Assembly: GCA_902617375.1 (NCBI GenBank)
Contig: CACMWI010000003.1
Location: 62,001 to 126,000 of the forward strand
Length of the DNA stretch: 64,000 nucleotides
From: an uncultured Alphaproteobacteria bacterium
GTDB lineage: Bacteria; Pseudomonadota; Alphaproteobacteria; Methylaequorales; Methylaequoraceae
Direction: 5' to 3'
Numbering within the stretch: the first letter of the stretch is position 1; every line of letters starts with the position of its first letter. Positions 44,167-54,249 of this stretch are shown one piece after another. The notes under the pieces were generated by a model. That model was not told the origin of the DNA. It saw only the letters and a list, made by a program, of their open reading frames with translations, and made no database searches. The position numbers were made by a program, and so were the translations under genes.

Positions 44167-44589
44167 ATGCAAATTAAAAAAATCCTTCTTAGTATACTTT
44201 TAGTAATCTTTTTGTCATCCTGTATGGGAGAAAGTCTGGTTCCTGTCAAAGGGCCTGAAGGAAACCCTGACCTAGAACTGAATTTTTCTCAGTTCGATGA
44301 TATTCCTATTCCTGTAAATTCAAAACTTCAAAGAGAAGAATCTATTATTATTTCAAGAAAAATAGGCTGGTCAGGTAGACTAGTTTTTGAAACGACTGAA
44401 AGTCAAATAGAAGTTTTCGACTTTTTCAGAAACGAACTTCCAAAATTCGGATGGAAAAAAATATCTGAAATCAGCTCTGAAAGTAGTTTGCTAAATTATC
44501 AAAATAGTCAAAGGTTTGCTTCAATTCAAATTTTCGAAAAAACTTTTATCGGATCAAAGGTTAAGATAACAGTAACAGAAGTCGAATAA
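44167..44589 (+). CDS. Lipoprotein of unknown function
   Basis: A 140-residue lipoprotein. I start at ATG 44167, where MQIKKILLSILLVIFLSSC is a textbook lipoprotein signal with lipobox LSSC; the frame stays open to 44134. The mature protein (mixed alpha/beta) contains GWSGRLVFETTESQIEVFDFFRNE, resembling small lipoproteins of marine alphaproteobacteria whose role is unknown. It diverges from the glutathione peroxidase gene. Confidence 0.82.
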   Translation: MQIKKILLSILLVIFLSSCMGESLVPVKGPEGNPDLELNFSQFDDIPIPVNSKLQREESIIISRKIGWSGRLVFETTESQIEVFDFFRNELPKFGWKKISEISSESSLLNYQNSQRFASIQIFEKTFIGSKVKITVTEVE

Positions 44590-44661
44590 TTTAAAAAAAA
44601 TTGTGAAAGTATTTAAAAACAATACAGTTTGAAGGTATAAAATATTGCATACGATAAATAT

Positions 44662-45927
44662 TTACAACATTTTAATTTGATCCATCCAGCTTGACTTAAT
44701 ATCAAGAGTTACTTCATTACTATAGAAAGATTTCCTTTTTGCCATTCCTATAAGATCACAAATAACTGATTCAGGACAGTTTATTGATTTTAACCTCTCT
44801 ATTATTGAATATTTAAATGAGATTGAAGTCTTACCGTTTGACAGAGTTTTTAACTTATTATTTAATTTTTTTTCAAACTTAAATTTTAACAGTTCAATGG
44901 CATTTGAATAATCTTTAAATAAATAGCCTTTGTTATTAATTGTATAAATTGTCTGAATTTTATTTAATGAAATGCCAACTAAAGGTATTATTCTTCTTTT
45001 ATATATATTTTTAATTTGCCTTATAGAGTTGGATCTAATTACTAAATATGGATTATATTTATTTATGTCAACATCCTCTGATTCCAAACCAATAATTTCA
45101 GAATATGAGCACCCTGTCTCAAACATTATCCCCATTATACAACTTATTAAGGAATTCTCTCTTTTACAAAAATCTTTTATTCTTATTAATTCTTCATCAG
45201 AGAATTTTTGATGACTAATTTTGACAATGATATTTGGCCATTTAAGGCCTGCAAATGGATTTTTTTTATCTATTGAATATTTTTGGAAAATTACTGAAAA
45301 GAAGTTTTGCAAATTAGATTGATTTCTTCTACCAGTAGAAATTTTATCTATTTTAATGAAATAATTTTTAAAAGAGTTTGTATCATTAATATTATATAAA
45401 TCTATAGGTTTATCGCCGCATATCTCGATTAGAAGTGAAAGTGATTTTTTTATTGAATATAACTTTTTCTTATCATTAAAAGCATTTATGGCTTCTAGAT
45501 ATTCGTCAATAAGCAAACTTAAAGACATTTTCTCAGTTGAACTATTATCCAAAAGAATTCTTTCAATAGAAAGGTTGCTTGCATCGTTAAGCTTGTTATT
45601 TTTAAGGATATTTATAAAGTCTTTTTTACTAAAAAATAATTTATTAACTAAATCATCAAAATCGTCAATAAAGCTAAGTGTATATTTTTGTGAGTCAAAT
45701 TCATTTTTGTTGAACAAGTTTTTAAAATATTTACTTAAACTATTCTCGGCAATTTTAAACATTTTTTTATGTTCCAACGCTTGAAGTTTTGCTCTTTTAA
45801 TTGCTGTAGGGATTTTGTTAGTTTTTAATGAGATTTTTAGTGTTTTTCTTCCCAATAATTTTGAAAGTTTTGAAGGAACAGCTCTTTGATACCAATATTG
45901 ATTTCCATGTTTGTATATATATTTCAT
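44662..45927 (-). CDS. Tyrosine-recombinase (phage integrase-like) protein with missing catalytic residues
   Basis: A 421-residue protein with the integrase layout: N-terminal KHGNQYWYQRAVPSKL arm-binding domain, central SAM-like core-binding domain, C-terminal catalytic fold. In FETGCSYSEIIGL the conserved Arg is Ser274. Where family members have HxxR the protein has SFKY (370-373), and LGH reads IGMA. Only Tyr402 of the active site is retained. The reading frame is intact, so it is probably a degenerate or repurposed DNA-binding integrase. The start lies 14 nt from the 3' end of tRNA-Leu(GAG). Confidence 0.8.
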   Translation of the reverse strand: MKYIYKHGNQYWYQRAVPSKLSKLLGRKTLKISLKTNKIPTAIKRAKLQALEHKKMFKIAENSLSKYFKNLFNKNEFDSQKYTLSFIDDFDDLVNKLFFSKKDFINILKNNKLNDASNLSIERILLDNSSTEKMSLSLLIDEYLEAINAFNDKKKLYSIKKSLSLLIEICGDKPIDLYNINDTNSFKNYFIKIDKISTGRRNQSNLQNFFSVIFQKYSIDKKNPFAGLKWPNIIVKISHQKFSDEELIRIKDFCKRENSLISCIMGIMFETGCSYSEIIGLESEDVDINKYNPYLVIRSNSIRQIKNIYKRRIIPLVGISLNKIQTIYTINNKGYLFKDYSNAIELLKFKFEKKLNNKLKTLSNGKTSISFKYSIIERLKSINCPESVICDLIGMAKRKSFYSNEVTLDIKSSWMDQIKML

Positions 45928-45941
45928 TTTTCTAATTTAGC

Positions 45942-46030
45942 TGGTGCGGTCGAGAAGACTCGAACTTCCACAGGCAATTAAGCCTACAACGACCTCAACG
46001 TTGCGCGTCTACCAGTTCCGCCACGACCGC
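45942..46030 (-). tRNA. tRNA-Leu (GAG)
   Basis: Reverse-strand class II tRNA with long variable arm. Acceptor GCGGTCG/CGACCGC, discriminator A and encoded CCA. Anticodon stem CAACG/CGTTG, loop TTGAGGT, anticodon GAG at 45996-45994. It sits between pccA and the integrase-like gene, all on one strand. Confidence 0.96.
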
Positions 46031-46036
46031 ATTTAT

Positions 46037-48025
46037 TTATTCAAATTCCAAGATTATTTGATCAACTTCAAGACTATCTCCTTCAGAACAATTTATTTTT
46101 TTTATCTTTGTTTTTTTTTCTGATTTAATGATATTTTCCATTTTCATAGCTTCTATAACAGCTAATGGTTGATTTTCTTCTATTTCTTGATTTTCTTTAA
46201 CGAGAATTGATACTAATAATCCTGGCATAGGAGCCATTAAATATTTGGAATTATCTTCTTTCTTTCTTGGTATCATAAAATTATTTAATTCGGAATGTCT
46301 ATTTGAAAGGACGAGAATATCGTGTATTGCACCTTTGTGGTTTATTGAAAATTTAGGGCCATTTCTCTTTATGCTAAAGTATAACAAACTATTATCAATT
46401 ATTGCAGAAAACAATGGGTAACCTATTTTCCAATTACTTTTAAGGTTAAGATATTTTTTATCTACGTAGATATCATAACTTTTATTGAAATTATTAAATG
46501 AAATTGCAACGTTAGATTTATTTTCTTTGTCAATAACGTACCAATTATTATCAACAGTTTTGTTAAAACCTTTCAATTGATTTGAAATAGATGCTGCTCT
46601 CAAAAGATATTTATAATTTATAAAAGTTGCAACTGCATATAACTTTGTTTTGTCTTTAACTTTTGTCATATAGGGATCAAATCCATCAGCGTAATTATCC
46701 TCTATAAACGACGTGGAATATTCTCCATTCAAAAATTCTGACTTTTGAATAATATTTGATAAAAAGTCTCTATTAGTTTTAACTCCTTCAATAAAGTATT
46801 TATCTAAAGCATTGACCATTTCTAAAATTGTTTCTTTTCTATTGTTAGAGTGAGCGCATAATTTTGATATCATTGGATCATAGTACATACTAATTTCTGA
46901 TCCTTCGACAACACCAGAATCAACCCTTATATTTTTTCCAGATGGTTCAATGTATCTTGTCAACCTTCCAATAGAGGGAAGAAAGTTTTTAGAAGAGTCC
47001 TCAGCATAAATTCTACACTCCAAAGCTGAACCTTCAAATTTAATTTGATCTTGCGACATTAAAAGTTTTTCTCCAGATGCAATTCGAATCATCTGTTCAA
47101 CTAAATCAACTCCGGTTATAAGTTCGGTTACAGGGTGCTCAACTTGGAGCCTAGTATTCATCTCAAGGAAATAGAAGTTTTTATCTTTATCAACAACAAA
47201 CTCTACAGTCCCTGCAGAGTAATAACCAACTGCTTTGGCTAATTGAATAGCTTCATTTACCATTCTTTCTCTCAAATCCTTTGTAACAAATACACTTGGT
47301 GCCTCTTCGATAACTTTTTGATGTCTTCGTTGGATTGTACATTCCCTCTCACCAAGATGAATAAAATTCCCAAACTGATCTCCAAGAACCTGAATTTCTA
47401 TATGTTTCGGGTATTCAATAAATTTTTCTATGAATACTCTTTCATCACCAAAGCTTGACTTGGCTTCATTTATCGCAGAATTGAAATTATCTTCTAGCTC
47501 TTTTTCATTAAAAGCAACTCTCATTCCTTTCCCTCCGCCTCCTGCTGATGCCTTAACCATCAAGGGATAGCCTATTATTTTTGCCTGTTTAATTGCACTT
47601 TTTATATCTGGAACAACTTCGAGGCCACCAGGTACAACAGAGACACCAGCTGACTTTGCAATTTTTTTTGATCTAATCTTATCTCCCATAGAAGATATAG
47701 CTTCACTTGGTGGGCCAATGAAAGTTTTACCAATTTTGTTTACTTCATCTCTAAAGTTGACATTTTCTGATAGGAAACCATATCCAGGGTGTACAGCTTC
47801 GGCATTAGACTTTTTAATTGCGTCAATAATTTTGTCAATTCTAAGATAACTATCAATGGAAGTGTCTCCTCCGATACTTACACATTCATCTGACATATTC
47901 ACGTGAGGCGCATTTATGTCTGGATCAGAGCAAATAGATACGGTTTTGATCCCCATCTTATGAGCAGTTTTAATTATTCTGCATGCAATCTCACCTCTAT
48001 TAGCAATTAAAATTTTTTTCAACAT
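46037..48025 (-). CDS. pccA: Acyl-CoA carboxylase alpha subunit (biotin carboxylase + BCCP), propionyl-CoA type
   Basis: A 662-residue fused biotin carboxylase and biotin carrier. The N-terminal ANRGEIACRII, ATP-grasp KASAGGGGKGMRVAF, EMNTRLQVEHPVTE and C-terminal VIEAMKMEN (biotinylated Lys) are present. It forms a complex with PccB, whose gene ends 1 nt upstream. Propionyl-CoA to methylmalonyl-CoA is the usual activity of this layout; methylcrotonyl or acetyl-CoA use cannot be excluded. Biotin from bioB is required. Confidence 0.93.
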   Translation of the reverse strand: MLKKILIANRGEIACRIIKTAHKMGIKTVSICSDPDINAPHVNMSDECVSIGGDTSIDSYLRIDKIIDAIKKSNAEAVHPGYGFLSENVNFRDEVNKIGKTFIGPPSEAISSMGDKIRSKKIAKSAGVSVVPGGLEVVPDIKSAIKQAKIIGYPLMVKASAGGGGKGMRVAFNEKELEDNFNSAINEAKSSFGDERVFIEKFIEYPKHIEIQVLGDQFGNFIHLGERECTIQRRHQKVIEEAPSVFVTKDLRERMVNEAIQLAKAVGYYSAGTVEFVVDKDKNFYFLEMNTRLQVEHPVTELITGVDLVEQMIRIASGEKLLMSQDQIKFEGSALECRIYAEDSSKNFLPSIGRLTRYIEPSGKNIRVDSGVVEGSEISMYYDPMISKLCAHSNNRKETILEMVNALDKYFIEGVKTNRDFLSNIIQKSEFLNGEYSTSFIEDNYADGFDPYMTKVKDKTKLYAVATFINYKYLLRAASISNQLKGFNKTVDNNWYVIDKENKSNVAISFNNFNKSYDIYVDKKYLNLKSNWKIGYPLFSAIIDNSLLYFSIKRNGPKFSINHKGAIHDILVLSNRHSELNNFMIPRKKEDNSKYLMAPMPGLLVSILVKENQEIEENQPLAVIEAMKMENIIKSEKKTKIKKINCSEGDSLEVDQIILEFE

Positions 48026-48026
48026 T

Positions 48027-49559
48027 TTAAAGAGGAATATTGTCGTGTTTTTTCCACGGATTATTTAGTTTTTTATTTTTAAGCATTTCAAGTGATCTAC
48101 ATATTCTTTTTCTAGTTGTATTAGGCATGATGACATCGTCAATGAACCCCCTACTACCAGCAATAAAGGGATTAGCAAGTTTTTCTCTATACTCATTCGT
48201 TTTCTTTTCAATTTTTTCCTTATCTCCCAACTCTCCTCTGAAGATGATCTCAACTGCTCCTTTTGGACCCATCACAGCTATTTCGGCCTGAGGCCATGCA
48301 TAATTTACATCACCCCTTAAATGTTTGGAACTCATTACGTCATAAGCCCCACCGTAAGCTTTCCTCGTAATGATTGTTATTTTTGGAACTGTGGCTTCTG
48401 CAAATGCAAATAAGAGCTTTGCTCCGTGTTTAATAATGCCATTATATTCTTGAGAGGTTCCAGGAAGAAACCCCGGAACATCAACAAAAGTTATTATCGG
48501 TATGTTGAAACAATCACAAAATCTGACAAATCTTGCTGCTTTTCGAGCAGAATTATTGTCAAGGCAACCAGCAAGTACCATTGGTTGATTCGCTACTATT
48601 CCAATCGGAGCTCCAGACATCCTTGCAAATCCAGTTATTATATTTGCGGCATAATCAGGTTGTGTCTCAAAAAAATCTCTGTCGTCTACTACTTTTGTTA
48701 TCAGCTCTTTCATGTCGTATGGCTTATTTGGGTTTTCCGGTATTAAAGTGTCAAGTGATTGTTCTAATCTATCTACTGGATCTTCAGATCTTCTTGTAGG
48801 GGGTAATTCTTTGTTAGAAGATGGTAGGAAACCCATAAACCGCCTGAGTTGAAATAATGCTTCAACGTCATTATCAAAAGCTAAATCCGCTACTCCTGAC
48901 TTTTTTGTATGAGTGGAAGCACCACCAAGTTCTTCATGACTTACTTCCTCATGAGTTACTGTTTTAAGAACGTCAGGACCCGTTACGAACATATAGGATG
49001 TATCTTTTACCATGAAAATAAAGTCAGTCATGGCAGGACTATAAACAGCACCCCCAGCGCAAGGCCCCATTATAACAGAGATTTGAGGAATTACACCTGA
49101 TGACAGAACGTTTCGTTGAAATACTTCAGCATACCCAGCCAATGAAGCAACTCCTTCTTGAATTCTTGCTCCTCCAGAGTCGTTTAGTCCGATTACTGGA
49201 GCGCCAACTTGTAAAGCCTTGTCCATAATCTTTGAAATTTTTTCTGCGTGCGATTCAGACAATGATCCTCCAAAAACAGTGAAATCTTGGCTAAAAACAA
49301 ATGTGAGTCTTCCATTTATAGTTCCATAACCAGTGACTACACCATCTCCAGGAATTTTTTGTTTTTCCATATCAAACTCTGAACATCTGTGCTCGACAAA
49401 CATGTCCCATTCCTCAAATGTTCCTTCGTCTAATAAAATTTCTATTCTTTCTCTTGAAGTCAATTTACCTTTTTTATGTTGACTATCCTGCCTGTTCTTT
49501 CCCCCACCAAGAATAGCCTGATTTCGCTTTGAATCTAATTTTTTTAAGATATTTCTCAT
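48027..49559 (-). CDS. pccB: Acyl-CoA carboxylase beta subunit (carboxyltransferase), propionyl-CoA type
   Basis: A 510-residue carboxyltransferase. Crotonase-fold motifs include [37 protein letters not shown] and [22 protein letters not shown]. This matches PccB/AccD5-like subunits. It precedes pccA with a 1-nt gap and acts with it. Frames on the other strand and in other phases are shadows. Confidence 0.95.
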   Translation of the reverse strand: MRNILKKLDSKRNQAILGGGKNRQDSQHKKGKLTSRERIEILLDEGTFEEWDMFVEHRCSEFDMEKQKIPGDGVVTGYGTINGRLTFVFSQDFTVFGGSLSESHAEKISKIMDKALQVGAPVIGLNDSGGARIQEGVASLAGYAEVFQRNVLSSGVIPQISVIMGPCAGGAVYSPAMTDFIFMVKDTSYMFVTGPDVLKTVTHEEVSHEELGGASTHTKKSGVADLAFDNDVEALFQLRRFMGFLPSSNKELPPTRRSEDPVDRLEQSLDTLIPENPNKPYDMKELITKVVDDRDFFETQPDYAANIITGFARMSGAPIGIVANQPMVLAGCLDNNSARKAARFVRFCDCFNIPIITFVDVPGFLPGTSQEYNGIIKHGAKLLFAFAEATVPKITIITRKAYGGAYDVMSSKHLRGDVNYAWPQAEIAVMGPKGAVEIIFRGELGDKEKIEKKTNEYREKLANPFIAGSRGFIDDVIMPNTTRKRICRSLEMLKNKKLNNPWKKHDNIPL

Positions 49560-49597
49560 ATTTGCTTGTTTAAATTATATTAATATTTATAAACTAA

Positions 49598-50260
49598 TTA
49601 ACTTATATTTTTAAAAAAAAATGAAATATTTTTTATTCTTTCAATGAAATCTTTGTTCATTAATAATTGTTCTTCCACAGTACCCCATCTTTTTTGCTGA
49701 TAATTATACTCTATGTTTGTTAATTTATATAGAGTCTTATAATTGATTTTTTTATTTACAAAGAAATAACTTAGAATCACCGATTTAGTGAGTGATGATA
49801 GCTTAAAAATTGTCGTTAATTTAAAAATATCCAATTTATCCAAATATGATTTAAACAATAAATGTTTTAGGTTGCCTGAATGTAAAATTGAAAAGATTTT
49901 TTTAAATTTACAATCAAATAAATCCTCAAATTCACAAATAAATGGATCAAATTCCTTATCCATTATTTTAACTAATTCGATCTCATCAAAAAATCTAAAT
50001 ATCAAAAGATCGAAATTGAGTAATTCTATTATTTTTTGTTTTATTTGTTCAATCTCATCTTTATTTAGATTGCATGAAAAAAGCGTTAAATTAAGTAATG
50101 TATTAGGGTTCTTTGATTTAGTTTGTTGGAGAAACTCCTCGATGATTAATTCAGCATGTTTTTTTCTTTTAACGAAAAGTATATTACCGCTTTCAGTTTT
50201 TAAATTTTGATTATTCTTTATAAATCTATAATTTTTATTAACTTTTATAATTTTAATCAT
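49598..50260 (-). CDS. ATP12-like F1-ATPase assembly chaperone
   Basis: A 220-residue protein that resembles the alphaproteobacterial and mitochondrial ATP12 chaperone, which helps assemble the alpha subunit of F1F0 ATP synthase. The clues are LLIFRFFDEIELVKIMDKEFDPF (the QxxxWDPL-like block) and the C-terminal YQQKRWGTVEEQ. It is more divergent than usual. Its start overlaps the end of the pseudouridine synthase gene by 4 nt, an operon arrangement. Confidence 0.75.
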   Translation of the reverse strand: MIKIIKVNKNYRFIKNNQNLKTESGNILFVKRKKHAELIIEEFLQQTKSKNPNTLLNLTLFSCNLNKDEIEQIKQKIIELLNFDLLIFRFFDEIELVKIMDKEFDPFICEFEDLFDCKFKKIFSILHSGNLKHLLFKSYLDKLDIFKLTTIFKLSSLTKSVILSYFFVNKKINYKTLYKLTNIEYNYQQKRWGTVEEQLLMNKDFIERIKNISFFFKNIS

Positions 50261-51225
50261 TTCTCGATCAATTTAAAGTTCTCTGAATCGACAAATTCTA
50301 AGTCATAATTACTCATGTCATTCACAAATCTATTTTTAGCGATGGTATTCGTAAAAAAATCTGGCAATGGGGCAACAATCTTTTTTATACTTTTATCTTG
50401 CTCTTGAAACTTTATTGAGTATGCATGCAAATGCAAATCTTTTGCATTAGAAATTAGTTCTGAATTGTTTAAAGATTTAAACTTTGTTTCTCCATATATT
50501 TGATTTCCAAGTGAGCTAAAATGATCTCTTATTTGATGTTTTCTCCCAGTTATAGGTTTTATTACTAAAAATGAAAGCTGATTATTTTGGTCTAAAACTT
50601 TATATAAAGTTAATGATGACAAACTTTTTTCCTTTCCAATTTTGAAATTTATTTTTCCCGCCCTATATTTCAATTTCCCATGCACTATAGCTAGATAAAC
50701 TTTTTCAATCTGTCTTTTTTTAAATAATTCCCCATAGTATCGTGAGGAATTTAATGATCTAGCAATCAATAAGAGTCCTGAAGTTTGCTTATCAATTCTG
50801 TGAACTAATTTTGGTCTTTCATCTAAATTAAATTTCAATGAATCAAGCATTATATCCACATTTAATTTAATATTAGTTCCACCTTGGACGGCTAAACCAG
50901 CTGGTTTATTTAATATTATTTTGAATTTATCTTTGTAAACAACAAGTTTCTTGATGAATTCATCAAATTTTAAGTTGTATTTTTCTTTTCTATCAAGATT
51001 CGGTTCTTGTTGAATAATTCTTGTAAAATTGATTCTATCTCCAATTCTTAAAACAGTATTGTTTTTGGCTCTTTTACCGTTTACCCTTACTATTCCTTTT
51101 CTTAATAATTTACATAGAGTTGGATAGGTAACGAAAGAAATGTTTTTTTTTAACCAATAATCGACTCTATGACTGTTAAAATCACTGGAAACTGTCCATG
51201 ATTTAATTTTTTTTTTGGTAACCAT
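50257..51225 (-). CDS. RluC/RluD-type 23S rRNA pseudouridine synthase
   Basis: A 322-residue RNA pseudouridine synthase. An S4-type RNA-binding domain occurs at about residues 20-80 (LLRKGIVRVNGKRAKNNTVL), followed by the catalytic domain with PKLVHRIDKQTSGLLLIARS (catalytic Asp in HRID) and GRKHQIRDHFSSLG. It probably modifies 23S rRNA in the decoding/peptidyl-transferase regions like RluC. It sits 23 nt downstream of rplQ on the same strand. Confidence 0.93.
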   Translation of the reverse strand: MVTKKKIKSWTVSSDFNSHRVDYWLKKNISFVTYPTLCKLLRKGIVRVNGKRAKNNTVLRIGDRINFTRIIQQEPNLDRKEKYNLKFDEFIKKLVVYKDKFKIILNKPAGLAVQGGTNIKLNVDIMLDSLKFNLDERPKLVHRIDKQTSGLLLIARSLNSSRYYGELFKKRQIEKVYLAIVHGKLKYRAGKINFKIGKEKSLSSLTLYKVLDQNNQLSFLVIKPITGRKHQIRDHFSSLGNQIYGETKFKSLNNSELISNAKDLHLHAYSIKFQEQDKSIKKIVAPLPDFFTNTIAKNRFVNDMSNYDLEFVDSENFKLIEK

Positions 51226-51248
51226 TTGAGGTTGTAAAAATGAAATTA

Positions 51249-51788
51249 CTAGTCTTTTTTACTGGGTTTTTTATCTAATGCATCGTCTGTAATTTGATCT
51301 TTACCTTTTTTTACAGCAAGGTTATCTGGTTTTTTTGGTTCAGAAGTAGCAGTGTTGTCCGAGGTCGAGTTTTCAATCTCTTTTTTACTGTGTTTTTCTC
51401 TTATTTTGTCCTCTAAACCTTTAACATTTACGTCTCTTTCCACCAATTCAATTATTGCTTTTGGTGCAGAATCTCCATACCTAAATCCAGACTTTAAAAT
51501 CCTTACGTATCCACCATTTCTTTTTTGATACCTTTTACCGAGAATTTGGAAGACTTTGTCTACAAGTTTTTTATCACCAAGATATGAATATACTTTTCTT
51601 CTTGCAGCCAAAGTATTTATTTTTCCAATAGTAAGAATTTTTTCTACAAAAGGTCTTAAATCCTTTGCTTTAGGAAGTGTAGTTTCTATTTGCTCATGAA
51701 TAATAAGTGATTTGCTTAGGTTTTTAAGCAAAGAAAGTCTATGACTTGTTTTTCGATTTAGCTTTCTTCCAGAAATATTGTGTCTCAT
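51249..51788 (-). CDS. rplQ: 50S ribosomal protein L17
   Basis: The first about 120 residues are standard L17 (MRHNISGRKLNRKTSHR, and RNGGYVRILKSGFRYGDSAPKA). The protein continues with about 50 extra residues of charged low-complexity sequence (EIENSTSDNTATSE ... KKPSKKD), so the total is 179 aa against roughly 120-140 in most bacteria. It ends the spc-alpha operon, 15 nt after rpoA. Confidence 0.96.
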   Translation of the reverse strand: MRHNISGRKLNRKTSHRLSLLKNLSKSLIIHEQIETTLPKAKDLRPFVEKILTIGKINTLAARRKVYSYLGDKKLVDKVFQILGKRYQKRNGGYVRILKSGFRYGDSAPKAIIELVERDVNVKGLEDKIREKHSKKEIENSTSDNTATSEPKKPDNLAVKKGKDQITDDALDKKPSKKD

Positions 51789-51803
51789 AGTCTTTCCTGT
51801 AAA

Positions 51804-52817
51804 TTAGTAAGGGTCATCAAGCTTTCTTCGAATCTCTTCGATATTTTCTGGTGGCCAACCCTCAATTTTCATTCCAAGCTCTAGATTCATTGTTGAAAGT
51901 ATCTCCTTAATTTCGTTAAGAGATTTTCTTCCAAAGTTTGGAGTTCTGAGCATTTCAGATTCGGTTTTTTGAACTAAGTCTCCAATATAAATTATTTCAT
52001 CATTTTTAAGACAATTTGCTGATCTAACAGATAACTCTAGTTCCTCTACTTTGCGAAGAAGATTTACATTAAGAGATGGTTCTTCAGTTACTGGCGTTAC
52101 AACTTCGTCGTCAGGTTCTTCAAAATTAATAAATAACTTAAGTTGTTCATCTATTATTCGAGCTGCATAAGCAACAGAGTCTTCAGGAACAACAGATCCA
52201 TTGGTTTCGATATTCATTATTAATTTATCATAGTCGGTAACTTGGCCTACTCTTGAATTTTCAACTCTAAATGAAACTCTTCTGACAGGCGAAAAAAAGG
52301 AATCGATAAATATAGTACCTAACGGAGCATCGTTTTTTTGCTTCAAAGCAGGAACATAACCCTTACCCTCTTCCACATTAAGAGTGATACTTACTTTAGC
52401 TTTAGAGTCTAAAGTTAAAAGATGAAGATCTTTATTTAAAACCTCTACATGAGCGCCGCAATCAATATCTCCGGCGGTAATAACTTTAGGACCGTTTGCT
52501 TTTATATATATTTTTGTTGATTCAACATCATTAAGTTTTAAAGCAAGTTGTTTGATATTTAATATAATGTCCGTTACATCTTCTATTACTCCAGGTATGG
52601 CTGAAAACTCGTGAGTTACACCTTCCACTTGAATCGAAGTGACTGCTGCTCCACGAATAGAGGAAAGAAGAACCCTTCTTAACATATTACCCAGAGTTTG
52701 TCCGTAACCACTTTCAAGTGGTTCAGCAACAAGTTCAGCAGATTTAGCATTGTCCTGATTCTTGGTAAATTCTATTTTTTTAGGTTTAATTAGTTCTTTC
52801 CAGTTTTTATTTATCAC
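51804..52817 (-). CDS. rpoA: RNA polymerase alpha subunit
   Basis: A 337-residue subunit that assembles RNA polymerase and contacts activators and UP elements. N-terminal dimerisation domain ([20 protein letters not shown]), [16 protein letters not shown], then a linker and the C-terminal domain with helix-hairpin-helix ([18 protein letters not shown]). Standard length. Sits between rpsK and rplQ in the usual order. Confidence 0.98.
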   Translation of the reverse strand: MINKNWKELIKPKKIEFTKNQDNAKSAELVAEPLESGYGQTLGNMLRRVLLSSIRGAAVTSIQVEGVTHEFSAIPGVIEDVTDIILNIKQLALKLNDVESTKIYIKANGPKVITAGDIDCGAHVEVLNKDLHLLTLDSKAKVSITLNVEEGKGYVPALKQKNDAPLGTIFIDSFFSPVRRVSFRVENSRVGQVTDYDKLIMNIETNGSVVPEDSVAYAARIIDEQLKLFINFEEPDDEVVTPVTEEPSLNVNLLRKVEELELSVRSANCLKNDEIIYIGDLVQKTESEMLRTPNFGRKSLNEIKEILSTMNLELGMKIEGWPPENIEEIRRKLDDPY

Positions 52818-52844
52818 GTATTGCTTCCCTTTTTAATATTAATT

Positions 52845-53234
52845 CTATACTCTTCTTCGTTTAGAAGGTCGACAGCCATTGTGTGGAATTGGGGTTATAT
52901 CTTTTATAACGGTTATATTTAGTCCAGTTGATCCCAGGGCTCTTATTGCTGACTCTCTTCCATTTCCAGGTCCTTTTATTACAACTTCTACATATTTCAT
53001 ACCATGTTCCATTGCTTTTTTTCCTGCTTCTTCGGCTGCGAGTTGCGCAGCAAAAGGAGTTGATTTTCTAGAACCTTTAAATCCTTTATTACCTGACGAT
53101 GACCAAGAGATAGTATTGCCAGTTGTATCTGTTATGGTAATTATGGTGTTATTAAATGTAGAGTTAATGTGTGCAATGCCGGATGGAATATTTTTTTTTG
53201 TTTTCTTTTTAGATTTTGAAGTTTTGGTTACCAT
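52845..53234 (-). CDS. rpsK: 30S ribosomal protein S11
   Basis: 129 residues; contains [18 protein letters not shown], the conserved [18 protein letters not shown] region and the C-terminal [18 protein letters not shown] tail. It follows rpsM after 5 nt and precedes rpoA, the normal alpha-operon order. Confidence 0.98.
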   Translation of the reverse strand: MVTKTSKSKKKTKKNIPSGIAHINSTFNNTIITITDTTGNTISWSSSGNKGFKGSRKSTPFAAQLAAEEAGKKAMEHGMKYVEVVIKGPGNGRESAIRALGSTGLNITVIKDITPIPHNGCRPSKRRRV

Positions 53235-53239
53235 TTCAT

Positions 53240-53614
53240 TTATACTGCTTTCTTTTTCCCAGCAATAGGGATAGCTTTACCTTTTCTTGTTCGAGCATTA
53301 GTATGTGTTCTTTGCCCTCTAACAGGAAGTTTTTTTCTATGTCTTAACCCCCTGTAACAACCAAGATCTGTTAATCGTTTTATTCTAACGGAAACCTCTC
53401 TTCTTAAATCACCCTCCACTAAAAAATTCTTATCAATAAATTCTCTTATTTTGATAATCTCATCTTCATTAAGGCTGTTTACTCTTTTACTTCCGTCAAT
53501 GTTAACTTTTTCGCAAATATCCTTTGAATACTTGGGACCTATACCATAGATATAGGTCAAGGCTATAATCAATCTTTTATTTGTTGGAACGTTAACTCCT
53601 GCAATTCTCGCCAC
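53240..53614 (-). CDS. rpsM: 30S ribosomal protein S13
   Basis: 124 residues starting [14 protein letters not shown], with the H2TH motif [14 protein letters not shown] and the tail [16 protein letters not shown]. It is separated by 59 nt from adk; no rpmJ (L36) gene lies in that gap or nearby. Confidence 0.98.
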   Translation of the reverse strand: MARIAGVNVPTNKRLIIALTYIYGIGPKYSKDICEKVNIDGSKRVNSLNEDEIIKIREFIDKNFLVEGDLRREVSVRIKRLTDLGCYRGLRHRKKLPVRGQRTHTNARTRKGKAIPIAGKKKAV

Positions 53615-53673
53615 TTAATTCCCTTTTAAATCCAAATCTGGATTATATTTTTTTTTTATTTTAAGTCAACACA

Positions 53674-54249
53674 CTAAGAAATAATCTTTGTTATTTCAGC
53701 GTAAACTTCATTTACTCTCTTCATACCATCAATTTTACTAATTATACCTTTTTCTTCATAATATTTGACAATTGGTAAGGTAGACGATTTAAAAACTTCT
53801 ATTCTATTTAATAGAGTTTCAGAATTATCATCCCTCCTCTGTTCACTTCCCTTAGTTTCACTTATTCTGTTGTTAATTCTTTCTTCAAGAATTTTGAAAT
53901 CAATTTGAAAAAATATCGCTTGATCAAGTTTCACTGATACGTTTTCTAAAGACGAATCTAACGCTTCAGCTTGTTTAAGATTTCTAGGAAAACCATCAAA
54001 AACAATACTTTTGTTTTTATGTTCTTCAACCTTATTTACAATAATGTCTATTACTATGTCGTCTGGAACCAATTCACCAGATTCCATAAGATATTTTACT
54101 TTCTTACCTAAATCTGAATTACTATTAGATGTTTCTGATCTAAGAAGATCGCCAGTAGATAACTGAACGAAATTATTTTTTTCAACTAGTAATTTTGATT
54201 GAGTGCCTTTGCCGCATCCAGGAGGGCCCAATAAGACTATTTTTGTCAT
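53674..54249 (-). CDS. adk: Adenylate kinase
   Basis: A 191-residue nucleotide monophosphate kinase that interconverts ATP+AMP and 2 ADP. P-loop GPPGCGKGTQ, AMP-binding STGDLLRSE and FDGFPRNLKQAE motifs are present. The lid is of the short type. Its start overlaps the end of secY by 4 nt; adk after secY is the usual bacterial order. Confidence 0.97.
   Translation of the reverse strand: MTKIVLLGPPGCGKGTQSKLLVEKNNFVQLSTGDLLRSETSNSNSDLGKKVKYLMESGELVPDDIVIDIIVNKVEEHKNKSIVFDGFPRNLKQAEALDSSLENVSVKLDQAIFFQIDFKILEERINNRISETKGSEQRRDDNSETLLNRIEVFKSSTLPIVKYYEEKGIISKIDGMKRVNEVYAEITKIIS

Noticed and set aside
44134-46030. Integrated genomic island bounded by tRNA-Leu(GAG)
   Set aside because: Only the degenerate integrase is present; no second att-like repeat, no phage or mobility genes, and neighbouring genes look chromosomal.
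48040-49100. Several frames opposite or within pccB
   Set aside because: All are shadows of a conserved carboxyltransferase gene.
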